Origin: Ch67 sp964491665
Lineage (GTDB): Bacteria > Pseudomonadota > Gammaproteobacteria > Pseudomonadales > Ketobacteraceae
NCBI GenBank assembly: GCA_964491665.1
Contig: CAZBII010000091.1
Coordinates: 1 to 18,127, forward strand
Reading direction: 5' to 3'
DNA: 18,127 nt
A program made the position numbers and the translations under genes. Numbering within the stretch: the stretch's first letter is position 1; every line of letters begins with the position of its first letter. Below, piece after piece: positions 6,937 through 15,067 of this stretch. The notes under the pieces are model-generated. The model worked only from the letters and a program-made list of their open reading frames with translations, was not told where the DNA came from and made no database searches.

Positions 6937-9900
6937 TCAGGGCGCGCTGTAACTGAAGGCGCCGACAATCTGGTCGTGGGCAGCGGTGTTAAAGAACAGC
7001 TGATGCTCCACGCTGCCGTCCGGCTTGCGGTTGCCGCGCCGCACCAGCGCCGTGCCGTCCAGCGTGCTTTCCGCAAACAGGAACGGATACATCTGGTCTT
7101 CCTCCAGCTGGCCCAGGCGCTGGATGCGCGCCGGTACGTCCCACTGCACGGCGGTAATACTGCCGAAGACGGGTTTGTTGGCGGAGCTGAGCGGCAGCTC
7201 GTCCAGCACGAACTGCAGGTTGGCATTCCAGTAGATCTTCACGAACACCACTTTCAGATTGGCGCCGGCCAGGGTGCCGTCATCACTGACCAGATAGGCG
7301 TTGATGTTGTACTCCGCCTGATCGTAGCCACTGCCCTGCCAGATGCCCATGCCGGAAATGTTATTGAAGTTGGCAAACTCGCCCGGCGTGGACACCAGTT
7401 CATCCAGACTCACCGCCGCCACCGGCTCGAAACCGTTGTCGGTGTTGCCGTCCAGTTCGGCGTAGGACTTCGCGACGATGTTGGCGCAGCTGTAGGTGCT
7501 GGCCACATATTCGTTCCAGTCGTCATCGCACCAGAAGCGGTAGCTGTCGCCATCGGCCGTGATGGTGGCCAGATAGGCCCGCGCACCGGTTTCGAACGGC
7601 GACACCTCCGGCAGCCCCGGCGCATAACCCGGCACCAGGGCCTGCATCGGCAGTGCTTCGATGTTCACTTCGCGGAATTCCACCTGCTCGGTGACGAGAT
7701 TGCTGGCCACGCCCGCGTTGGTCGGCTGGGCAATCGCAATCTGGCCGTTGGCGCTGTCCACATAGCCGCTGACGATGAAGCGGTCATCGGCGGTGGCCAG
7801 TCCTCCGGCTGTCAGGTAGTGATCCACGCCCGGCGTCGACGAGAAGTCCACCCACGCGGAGGTGCCGAAATCGTATTTGAACAGGCTGGAAGGCGCGTTG
7901 CCCACGATCAGGCCGCGCTCCAGTTCCGGCAGGCTTCCGGTATCACTGTAGTCATCGAACCAGGCAAAGCCGTCCGCCACGGCCGCGCTTTCCTGCACCG
8001 CAGTGCCCTGGGTGCCGGCGATGTCGCCCGACTGCGTGCAGCTGCTGTTGGTTTCACTGAACGATCCGCTGAAGGTACCGGCGGTGTAGGTGCCACTGAC
8101 AGTGCGCGTGCCGGTGCCACCACCGCTGACGCCACTGAGGGTGAATGCGCCGCCGCTGTTGATGGTGCCGACATCACGCCACTCACCGCCGTCATCCTCG
8201 CCGTGCATGATCACCTGATTGCCGACCTGCTCGACTTTCACCAGCATGGAGCCGGACGTTTCCGTCACGGCTTCGCAGTCCACGCCGTTGAATTCCTCGC
8301 CGGTGATATTGGTGATGCTCAGCAGATAGGTGCCTTCCATGTTCACGCCGGGATCGGCGCAGGTGCTGGCGCTGGTGAACGGACAGGCATCGCCGTTATC
8401 ACCGATGCCGTCATCGTCAGCGTCGTACTGCTCATCCGGGTTGGACGGGAAGGCGTCCTGGCTGTCGAGCACGCCATCGCTGTCGGTATCGCTGATCGAA
8501 CCGCCACCGGGGCTGTCGCAGGCATCACCGGTACCGTCACTGTCAGTGTCGGCCTGGTCGGGATTGTAGACGGACGGGCAGTTGTCACCCTGATCCGCCA
8601 CGCCATCGGCATCGGTGTCGGTCATGCCGGTGCCGCCGTCGCAGACATCACCACGGCCATCGCTGTCCGCATCGGCCTGGTCGGCATTGGCCTGGGCCGG
8701 GCAGTTGTCGCTGCCGTCATCCACGCCGTCATCATCGGTGTCCGGAAGCGTGTAGCTGAAGCCTTCCAGCAGTTCGCCCAGCGCGGTCACGTTGAGGCCC
8801 GCATGCTGCTGCACGGTACCACTGGCAGTGAAGCCGCCCATGCGTACGAACGGTGTGCTGTCACCCAGTGCCACGGCTGCCAGCACCACACTGCGGTTTT
8901 CCTCGAAATCACCGAAGAATTCCTCCGCCGGCAGGTTGTCCGGCAGGGTGAACTGCAGCACCAGATCGCCATTGCCGGTGACATCGGTGATGGTCCAGGT
9001 GGCGGTGGCGCCGTTGATCTTCTGTGAGGTCGTGTTGGGCGCAAAGTGGGTGTAGAACTCGACACTGCCGCTGGTACCCGCCGCACCGGTAATGGTGGCG
9101 CCGGTGAACCAGGCGAACACATGACCTTCGTTGCCGTTGTTCCAGACACGACCCACGGATACGCCGCCGATCGGAGTGGACGGCGTGCTGCCGGTGCTGT
9201 GCAGCAGATCGGTCAGCGCATCCGCCAGATTGTCCACGGTGGCGTCCTGCGGGTTGCCGCTGGACGGGAAGCTCTGCCACACCCAGTTCTCGCAGTTCAG
9301 CAGGCCCTGTTTCGACAGGCTGTAGTCGCAGCGGATTTCATACTCGTCCATCAGTGAGGTGACGGTAACGCCCACGGCGCGCGCATTGCTGTCCGCGTAG
9401 TTGGCCAGCGGATTGGGCACCGCCTCGGACCAGTCTTCCTGATCGTCGGCAAACGCCAGCAGCGGCAGGCCGGTGATGGAGTAGGCCTGCGCCGACACCT
9501 GCCAGCGGCTGCCATAGTTGCCGCCGTTGCCACGGGACAGGATGGCGGTGGCCGACGGCGAGGCTTCCACCACCGGTGCCTCCGGCAACGCCAACCAGCC
9601 GGCTTCTGTCAGGAACCAGGCGGAGTTGTCTTCCACCTGCCAGTCGCTGCCATTCCAGCGGTAATCGTTGCTGGCGCTGGTGTCGATGCGGGTGATGCCG
9701 AACTCGCGCAGCGTGGCGCCGGTTTCATTGTGGGTGTAGTGCCAGCTGTCAGTGAAACCCAGCCCCTGATGAATGCCGGCCGGGTTCAGCAGATCACTGG
9801 CGGCCACATCGCTCATGCGGTTGAGTGCGCCGCTGTAGCTGTAGGTACAGGTACCCACCACGTTGCCGGTCTGATCCGCGCCGGAATAGAAGGTGCGGGT

Positions 9901-12900
9901 TTCCGTGATGGTGGCGCCGTTGATGGCGGTGGGTGCGCCAGTGCTGTCGAGATCGCCGCTGAAGGCAAAGGTCTCGCGCACACTGTAGGCCACTGCTCCC
10001 GATGCCGGGTTGTAGCGGTTTTCATTGCTGGTGCTGCCGAACGCAACATTGCCCAGACCGTCGATGGTGCCGGTGTCGCCGCCTTCGCGATCATTGCCGA
10101 AGTGCAGGGCAATCGCACTGTCTTCCTGCTTGATCAGGGCGACGCCGGCCTGCTGGCTGTCCACGTCCAGTTCGCATTCCTCGGCCAGATTCGCCAGCGT
10201 GCCGGTTTCGCTGGCACTGGTCACGGTGATGTGCGCCAGCCAGAAACCGGCGATATTCGCAGGTGCTGCCTCGCAGGCGTCACCGACACCGTTGTCGTTG
10301 CCATCATCCTGGCTGGCGTTGCTTACCAGCGGACAGTTGTCGCTGGCATCGGCCACGGCGTCACCATCGTCATCGCTGTCGCAGACGTTGCCGCTGTTGT
10401 CGCGATCGGTGTCGAGCTGGTCGGTGTTGCTGAGCAGTCCGCAGTTGTCGGCGCCGTCATTGACGGTGTCGCTGTCGGTGTCGGCCAGCAGCGGATTGGT
10501 GCCGCGTGTGCCTTCATCGGTGTCCGACAGGCCATCATTGTCGTCATCGGTGTCGCAGGCATTGCCCTGGGAATCACCGTCGGTGTTGGTCTGGTTGGCG
10601 TTGCCCACCGCCGGACAGTTGTCGGCATTGTTGCCGATGCCGTCCTTGTCAGTGTCCGCCGACTCGGCGGCATTCAGCGGGAAGGCATCGGCAGAGTCGT
10701 CCACGCCATCGCCGTCATCGTCGTTGTCGCAGACGTTGCCCTTGGCATCGCTGTCGGTGTCGAGCTGGTTAGCGTTGCTGATCAGCGGGCAGTTGTCGCT
10801 GCCGTCGGCCACGCTGTCGTTGTCGTCGTCGGTATCGCAGACGTCACCGCCATTGGTGTCCTGATCGCTGTTGCGCTGGTCGCTGTTGCTGATGGCCGGG
10901 CAGTTGTCCACGCCATCGAACGCACCATCGCTGTCCGCATCCGGATTGGTGGGGCTGGCATCGTTGGCATCGCTGACGCCGTCGTTGTCGTCGTCAGTGT
11001 CGGCGTTGTTGCCGGTGCCATCCTGGTCGGTGTCGGTGGACTCGGTGGCATCCAGCGGGAACTTGTCGCTGCTGTCGGCCACGCCGTCGCCGTCGTCATC
11101 GGTGTCGGCTCGATCGCCGGTACCATCTTCATCAGTATCCACCGAATCGCTGTCATCCAGCGGCAGATCGTCGTCATCATCCGGCACGCCGTCGTTGTCA
11201 TCGTCACTGTCAGTGGTGTTGCCGATGCCGTCTTCATCGGTGTCGACAAATTCGGTGCCCGGCAGGTTGGCGTTGTTGTCATCCTCGTCCTGCCCGGCCG
11301 GCCAGCCGTCACTGTCGGCATCGGTTTTGTCGGAACGGGTGGAGTCCAGCGGGAAGTCGTCATTCACATCCAGCACGCCATCGCCGTCGTCGTCGGTGTC
11401 GGCATTGTTGCCGGTGCCGTCGCCATCGGTGTCCACGCTTTCATTGGCGTTGGTGTCGAAGGCATCGAAGTCATCGCTGACGCCGTCATTGTCGTCATCG
11501 GTGTCGGCATTGTTGCCGATACCATCGCTGTCGGCGTCAGCGGATTCATAGGCGTTGCGCGGGAAGGCGTCGTTGGCATCACCCACGGTATCGTTGTCAT
11601 CGTCGCTGTCGCAGGCATCACCCAGACCATCGTCGTCGGAATTCTGCTGGCTGGTGTTCGCCACGGTCGGACAGTTGTCAAAGACCAGATCGGTGCCCTG
11701 ATTGGCAGCCAGATTGGCCGGACGCGCCGGAATGCCATCGCTGTCGGCATCGAACGACGCCAGTGCATTCAGCGGGAACGCATCCACGCCATCCAGGGCG
11801 CCGTCATCGTCACTGTCGCGGTCCAGCGGATCGGTGCCAGCATCATCTTCATCGGCATCGCTCACGCCATCGTTGTCATCGTCGGTGTCGGCGTTGTTGC
11901 CAAGGCCGTCCCGGTCGGTGTCGTACTGCTCGGCGGAGTTGCGCGGGAATTTGTCTTCGGTGTTGACCACGCCATCGCCGTCGATGTCGCTGTCAGTATT
12001 GTCGCCGGTGCCGTCGCTGTCGGTATCGCGGGACTCAGCCGGATTCAGCGGGAAGGCATCGCTGCCATCGGCCACGCCGTCGTTGTCGTCATCGGTGTCG
12101 GTCGTGTTGCCAACGCCATCGCTGTCGGTATCGACAAACGCAGTGCCGGGCACGTCAGCGTCGTTGTCGTCGGCGTCCTGCTCGGTGGGCCAGCCGTCGT
12201 CGTCCACGTCACTGGCGTTGGAGCGGGTATTGTCGAGCGGGAAATCGTCGCTGGCGTCGGCCACACCATCGCCATCGTCATCGGTGTCGGCGTTGTTGCC
12301 GGTGTCGTCGCTGTCGGTGTCCAGCTGTTCGGATGCATTCAGCGGGAAGGCGTCGTTGCCGTCGCTGACGCCGTCGTTGTCGTCATCGGTGTCGGCATTG
12401 TTGCCCACGCCATCGCGATCGGTGTCGGTGGTTTCGCTGTCATCGAGCGGGAAGGCGTCGCTTTCGTTGGGAGTGCCGTCGTCATCCAGATCCGGATCGG
12501 TTTCTGCCGGTTTCATTTCCGGCTGGTAGTCGTCTTCCATTTCGGCGGCGACACCGTCATTGCCGGTGGTTTCGATTTCGCTGATCAGGATCGCCGCCAT
12601 CTCACCCACGGTGCGGCCGAGCGGATCATTCGGCACCGGCAGATTGGCCGGGTCCTGCTGCAGCAGTTGCAGCGTGGCTGCGGCCTGCGCGCTGTTGCCT
12701 TCATACAGATCCTGCACATCGCCATCCACTTCGCCGTCAATCGCGCCGTCGGACAGGTCTTCGGTCAGCGCAGTGAGCACGGCGACCGGATCGGCGCCGC
12801 CGGCTGCATCCGCCATCTGGTCAAGCACGGATGCCAGTGCCTGCACGGCGGAACGGTAGGCGGCCACCTGTTCCTGCTCCGCAGCGGTGTCGGTGCTGTC

Positions 12901-13584
12901 ATCCAGAATGGGTGCGGTGGTGAAAATGTCGGTGCTGCTGTCCAGACCGAAACCGACGGTGGATTTCACCTGGGCGGCGGCGGTTTGCAGCGCGGTCAGC
13001 AGATCGCTGGTGCTGCCGCCGATGCCGTTGCTGGCAATGGCCAGGTCAGTAGCCATGGTGGTAAGCAGCGTGGCATACACCGGACGATCGGCCTCGAGCA
13101 TGTCCGCAGTGACAATGGTGCGCAGCGTGCCTACCACGGGCGCAAGACACTCGGTGGCGACATCAATCGTGGTGTTGGCATCAGGTCCGTCTTCACACGC
13201 AGTCAGATCGCGCGTGTCGGCATCGGCGCTGAATTCCAGCAGATAGGGCGCATCAGCGGAGTCAGGCTTGTCGATATCCTGGATCTGCGCACGCTCGTTG
13301 GTGCTGCCGGTGCCCAGTACTTCGCCCTGGTAATTGGCCACACTCGTGTCGATCGCATACAGCGTGACAATCGCATTGGCCAGCGGACCGTCCACACCCG
13401 CGCCCGACATGGCAGCCGGCGTACCGCCACCCCCGCCTCCGCCACCCCCGCCTCCGGAGCCACCGCCGGAACCATGATGGCCACCACCACCGCCGCCACA
13501 GGCGGTGATCAGCGCGGTGCTGGATACCAGCACGGCTGAAATGAGCTGACGCAAGAGACGACCTGACGCGGCACGTTGATCCAT
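6937..13584 (-). CDS. Giant thrombospondin type 3 repeat lipoprotein (2215 residues)
   Basis: Predicted exported lipoprotein of 2215 residues. Order: signal peptide with lipobox ITAC (C29), Gly-rich linker (30-54), an N-terminal domain of unknown fold (about 55-362) opening with AGVDGPLANAIVTLYAID, an array of about 22 TSP3-like units (363-1108), module A (1109-1614), six more TSP3 units (1615-1746) and module B (1747-2215), which resembles module A. TSP3 units (DxDxDGxGDxxD pattern) bind calcium in other proteins, so calcium-dependent rigidity outside the cell is inferred. No catalytic motif, sortase signal or autotransporter domain was recognised. ATG 13584 is chosen because a GGAG site lies 8 nt upstream and the signal peptide follows directly; the frame is open 45 codons further up, with no signal-like sequence. 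The gene stands alone between divergent and convergent neighbours. Function is unknown; a cell-surface stalk or adhesion role is one guess. Confidence 0.9.
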   Translation of the reverse strand: MDQRAASGRLLRQLISAVLVSSTALITACGGGGGGHHGSGGGSGGGGGGGGGGGTPAAMSGAGVDGPLANAIVTLYAIDTSVANYQGEVLGTGSTNERAQIQDIDKPDSADAPYLLEFSADADTRDLTACEDGPDANTTIDVATECLAPVVGTLRTIVTADMLEADRPVYATLLTTMATDLAIASNGIGGSTSDLLTALQTAAAQVKSTVGFGLDSSTDIFTTAPILDDSTDTAAEQEQVAAYRSAVQALASVLDQMADAAGGADPVAVLTALTEDLSDGAIDGEVDGDVQDLYEGNSAQAAATLQLLQQDPANLPVPNDPLGRTVGEMAAILISEIETTGNDGVAAEMEDDYQPEMKPAETDPDLDDDGTPNESDAFPLDDSETTDTDRDGVGNNADTDDDNDGVSDGNDAFPLNASEQLDTDSDDTGNNADTDDDGDGVADASDDFPLDNTRSNASDVDDDGWPTEQDADDNDADVPGTAFVDTDSDGVGNTTDTDDDNDGVADGSDAFPLNPAESRDTDSDGTGDNTDSDIDGDGVVNTEDKFPRNSAEQYDTDRDGLGNNADTDDDNDGVSDADEDDAGTDPLDRDSDDDGALDGVDAFPLNALASFDADSDGIPARPANLAANQGTDLVFDNCPTVANTSQQNSDDDGLGDACDSDDDNDTVGDANDAFPRNAYESADADSDGIGNNADTDDDNDGVSDDFDAFDTNANESVDTDGDGTGNNADTDDDGDGVLDVNDDFPLDSTRSDKTDADSDGWPAGQDEDDNNANLPGTEFVDTDEDGIGNTTDSDDDNDGVPDDDDDLPLDDSDSVDTDEDGTGDRADTDDDGDGVADSSDKFPLDATESTDTDQDGTGNNADTDDDNDGVSDANDASPTNPDADSDGAFDGVDNCPAISNSDQRNSDQDTNGGDVCDTDDDNDSVADGSDNCPLISNANQLDTDSDAKGNVCDNDDDGDGVDDSADAFPLNAAESADTDKDGIGNNADNCPAVGNANQTNTDGDSQGNACDTDDDNDGLSDTDEGTRGTNPLLADTDSDTVNDGADNCGLLSNTDQLDTDRDNSGNVCDSDDDGDAVADASDNCPLVSNASQDDGNDNGVGDACEAAPANIAGFWLAHITVTSASETGTLANLAEECELDVDSQQAGVALIKQEDSAIALHFGNDREGGDTGTIDGLGNVAFGSTSNENRYNPASGAVAYSVRETFAFSGDLDSTGAPTAINGATITETRTFYSGADQTGNVVGTCTYSYSGALNRMSDVAASDLLNPAGIHQGLGFTDSWHYTHNETGATLREFGITRIDTSASNDYRWNGSDWQVEDNSAWFLTEAGWLALPEAPVVEASPSATAILSRGNGGNYGSRWQVSAQAYSITGLPLLAFADDQEDWSEAVPNPLANYADSNARAVGVTVTSLMDEYEIRCDYSLSKQGLLNCENWVWQSFPSSGNPQDATVDNLADALTDLLHSTGSTPSTPIGGVSVGRVWNNGNEGHVFAWFTGATITGAAGTSGSVEFYTHFAPNTTSQKINGATATWTITDVTGNGDLVLQFTLPDNLPAEEFFGDFEENRSVVLAAVALGDSTPFVRMGGFTASGTVQQHAGLNVTALGELLEGFSYTLPDTDDDGVDDGSDNCPAQANADQADADSDGRGDVCDGGTGMTDTDADGVADQGDNCPSVYNPDQADTDSDGTGDACDSPGGGSISDTDSDGVLDSQDAFPSNPDEQYDADDDGIGDNGDACPFTSASTCADPGVNMEGTYLLSITNITGEEFNGVDCEAVTETSGSMLVKVEQVGNQVIMHGEDDGGEWRDVGTINSGGAFTLSGVSGGGTGTRTVSGTYTAGTFSGSFSETNSSCTQSGDIAGTQGTAVQESAAVADGFAWFDDYSDTGSLPELERGLIVGNAPSSLFKYDFGTSAWVDFSSTPGVDHYLTAGGLATADDRFIVSGYVDSANGQIAIAQPTNAGVASNLVTEQVEFREVNIEALPMQALVPGYAPGLPEVSPFETGARAYLATITADGDSYRFWCDDDWNEYVASTYSCANIVAKSYAELDGNTDNGFEPVAAVSLDELVSTPGEFANFNNISGMGIWQGSGYDQAEYNINAYLVSDDGTLAGANLKVVFVKIYWNANLQFVLDELPLSSANKPVFGSITAVQWDVPARIQRLGQLEEDQMYPFLFAESTLDGTALVRRGNRKPDGSVEHQLFFNTAAHDQIVGAFSYSAP
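8347..8742 (-). repeat. Second TSP3 repeat cluster (six short units)
   Basis: Codes for residues 1615-1746 of the giant lipoprotein. Six short units of about 18-23 residues are seen, such as DTDADGVADQGDNCP and DADSDGRGDVCD. Most carry the canonical TSP3 cysteines (DNCP and GDxCD). The cluster separates module A from module B. Confidence 0.9.
10762..11538 (-). repeat. Segmental duplication inside the TSP3 array, copy 2
   Basis: Residues 683-941, units of 35, 63, 35, 35, 31, 24 and 36 residues. It lines up with copy 1 at an offset of 296 residues: its 63-residue unit has SDGWPAGQDEDDNNANLPGT, the following unit again has GNTTD, and the one after again has DKFP. The right end of the copy is less clear, as one short unit has been fused or lost. 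Confidence 0.75.
11539..12426 (-). repeat. Segmental duplication inside the TSP3 array, copy 1
   Basis: Residues 387-682, eight units of 35, 63, 35, 35, 33, 24, 37 and 34 residues (296 in total, 888 nt). The unit order and lengths match copy 2 immediately after it, including the distinctive 63-residue unit with DDGWPTEQDADDNDADVPGT. Confidence 0.8.
13423..13497 (-). repeat. Poly-glycine linker with 15-bp tandem DNA repeat
   Basis: Codes for residues 30-54 directly after the lipid-modified Cys: Gly with two His and two Ser. On the plus strand the 15-mer GCCACCCCCGCCTCC occurs twice in tandem (13426-13440 and 13441-13455), so length change by slippage is plausible. It probably acts as a flexible tether from the membrane. 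Confidence 0.85.
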
Positions 13585-13592
13585 AAGTGCAC

Positions 13593-13596
13593 TCCG
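13593..13596 (-). promoter_or_regulatory. Ribosome-binding site of the TSP3 lipoprotein gene
   Basis: The minus-strand sequence GGAG lies 8 nt before ATG 13584. It decides in favour of this start over the in-frame ATG at 13719. Confidence 0.6.
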
Positions 13597-13780
13597 GAAT
13601 ATTTCTGGGGGAATTTTGGAGACAGACTTTTCCAGTCTAGACAACACTGGCAATTTGCAAGTCGGATCATGGCATCCGCGGACGGCCAGCTTCCGGCGTC
13701 TTGCATGACACACGGCCAAATGTCCGGTTTACAACGAAAATTTCCAGCCAGTGTGACAGATGCATGACGTATCGATGCAG

Positions 13781-13810
13781 TTGCGCCACGTAAATCCCGC
13801 TTCTTATAAA
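13781..13810 (+). promoter_or_regulatory. Candidate sigma-70-type promoter for the PhaC-like gene
   Basis: TTGCGC at 13781-13786 and TATAAA at 13805-13810 are separated by 18 bp, inside the locally AT-rich part of the intergenic region. This would give a leader of about 135 nt before ATG 13954. The -35 match is only moderate. Confidence 0.4.
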
Positions 13811-13953
13811 ATTTGGATCTGAAAAAATGCGGCGACCGGCCACTGGCCAAAACGCAATTTTCGTCTAACGGGCGGATCCTGACGCCCACCCTGCAGGTCA
13901 GCACTGTCCGGCGCCAGCATGTACACTATTCAAAAACCGCCGGACTCCATCCC

Positions 13954-15063
13954 ATGGCCACACCCTCGTTTCTGACCCGCTCCACCCGCTACCTGCGCAA
14001 TGCCGTCGAGCGCCGCCTGCACGCCGACAAATTCATCGTGGCGGACAAGACCGCGCATCAGTCCATCTTTCGCGACGGCCTGATGGAACTGCGCTACTAC
14101 CCGCACCAGGACGCCAGCAGTTTCCAGCTCGATGGCGAAACCGTCACGCCGCAGATGCAGCAGCATGCCGTGCCCGTGCTGCTGGTGCCGCCGCTGGGCG
14201 TGTTCCACTGGGTGTACGATCTGATGGCCGAGCGCAGCTGGGTGCGCTTTCTCAACGCGCAGGGTTTTCAGGTGTATCTGGTGAACTGGGGCGCGCCCGG
14301 TTTCAAGGACGCGCACCTGTCGCTGGACACTTACGTCAACCGCTGGATGAGCGCAGCGGTGGAACAGGTGCAGCAGCACAGCGGCCAGCGCGAGATTTCC
14401 CTGGTGGGCTACTGCATGGGCGGACTGATGGCGCTGCTGTATGCCGGCGCGCACGATCACGGCCAGATCCGCAACATCGTCACCATTGCCAGTCCTGTGG
14501 ATTTTCATGCCACGCAGATCGGTCTGCTGCTGGGCTGGATCAAAAAAGGTGTGCGCATCCTGCCGGTGCGCGCGCTCGACCTCGATCCGGAAAAATTCCA
14601 TGTGCCCGGCGACGTGCTGGCGGTGCTGTTCAAGCTCACCAATCCGTTTGCCGGCGTGGTGAGTTATTTCGACCTGATCCGCAACCTGTCGGATCGCGAT
14701 TATGTGAAGGCGCATCTCACCACGCGCGAATGGTTCAACAACATGCCGGATTATCCCGGCGCCACCGTGCAGCAGCTGGTGCTGGATTTTGCGATTCTCA
14801 ACCGGCTGGCGGAAGGCCGCGTGCGCATCGGCCAGCACGACTCCGATCTCACCGGCATCAAGAGCAACCTGCTGGCGTTTGCCGGCCGAAGCGATCGCAT
14901 CGTCAGCATTCGCGCGGCCAAACGGCTGATGGAACTGGTGCAGTCAAAAGACAGGACATTCAAGGTGGTGCCCGGCGGGCACGCGGGGGTGTTTGCGGGG
15001 GGAAGAGCCCAGGAACACACCTGGGCCCTGACGGCGGAATGGCTGGCGCAACGTTCGGACTGA
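13954..15063 (+). CDS. PhaC-like alpha/beta hydrolase (possible polyhydroxyalkanoate synthase relative)
   Basis: 369 residues, close in length to class III PHA synthase PhaC subunits. The nucleophile elbow is GYCMGG with C154, as in PHA synthases, which use Cys where lipases use Ser. D314 (AGRSDRIV) and H343 (GGHAGVFAGG) complete a Cys-Asp-His triad. VYLVNWGAPG (107-116) is a further PhaC-like string. PHA synthases polymerise hydroxyacyl-CoA into storage granules. No PhaE partner, phasin, phaA/phaB or depolymerase is adjacent, so polymerase activity is not established, and it may be a PhaC-like hydrolase or acyltransferase. ATG 13954 is chosen because the conserved-looking protein starts there; the frame is open to 13813 but lacks features. 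No good ribosome-binding site is visible. The gene ends 4 nt from the convergent superoxide-reductase-like gene. Confidence 0.82.
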   Translation: MATPSFLTRSTRYLRNAVERRLHADKFIVADKTAHQSIFRDGLMELRYYPHQDASSFQLDGETVTPQMQQHAVPVLLVPPLGVFHWVYDLMAERSWVRFLNAQGFQVYLVNWGAPGFKDAHLSLDTYVNRWMSAAVEQVQQHSGQREISLVGYCMGGLMALLYAGAHDHGQIRNIVTIASPVDFHATQIGLLLGWIKKGVRILPVRALDLDPEKFHVPGDVLAVLFKLTNPFAGVVSYFDLIRNLSDRDYVKAHLTTREWFNNMPDYPGATVQQLVLDFAILNRLAEGRVRIGQHDSDLTGIKSNLLAFAGRSDRIVSIRAAKRLMELVQSKDRTFKVVPGGHAGVFAGGRAQEHTWALTAEWLAQRSD

Positions 15064-15067
15064 ATGA

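Larger units (their letters stand above)
10261..12498 (-). repeat. Main TSP3 repeat array (about 22 units)
   Basis: Codes for residues 363-1108 of the giant lipoprotein. Units are mostly 35 residues, of the form DTDxDGxGNNADTDDDNDGV followed by SDxxDAFPLNxxES. Units of 23-24 residues and two unusual 63-residue units are interspersed. The first part is nearly free of cysteine (NNAD, DAFPL); the last third has cysteine-bearing units (DNCP, GNxCD). Confidence 0.95.
13585..13953. other. Divergent intergenic region between the TSP3 lipoprotein and PhaC-like genes
   Basis: 369 bp without a supported gene. It is more AT-rich than its neighbours, mainly at 13590-13670 and 13730-13830. It holds a candidate promoter toward the PhaC-like gene (13781-13810), a small inverted repeat CCAGT-N9-ACTGG at 13636-13654, and the ribosome-binding site of the lipoprotein gene. 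Open frames crossing it are extensions of the flanking genes without conserved sequence. No small RNA or riboswitch structure was recognised. Confidence 0.6.

Noticed and set aside
6874..9027. Plus-strand open frame of 717 codons opposite the end of the lipoprotein gene
   Set aside because: Low-complexity antisense product that includes the terminator hairpin at its start; no family similarity.
10261..12498. CRISPR array or minisatellite reading of the repeats
   Set aside because: Repeats are degenerate at the DNA level, in frame throughout and code for TSP3 units; there are no constant repeats with unique spacers.
9730..13539. Plus-strand open frame of 1269 codons opposite the TSP3 gene
   Set aside because: Its Val/Ile/Gly-rich product is the mirror of Asp and Gly codons of the TSP3 array; the opposite frame has a lipobox, a ribosome-binding site and clear TSP3 motifs.
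13585..13719. 45-codon N-terminal extension of the TSP3 lipoprotein
   Set aside because: It would place the signal peptide internally; the GGAG site and signal sequence support ATG 13584.
13753..13768. TGTGA-containing CRP-like site
   Set aside because: Only one half site matches; the second half (CATGA) departs too far from TCACA.
15007..15026. Hairpin GCCCAGG-N6-CCTGGGC as a terminator for the superoxide-reductase-like gene
   Set aside because: It lies inside the 3' end of the PhaC-like coding sequence and has no T tract on either strand.
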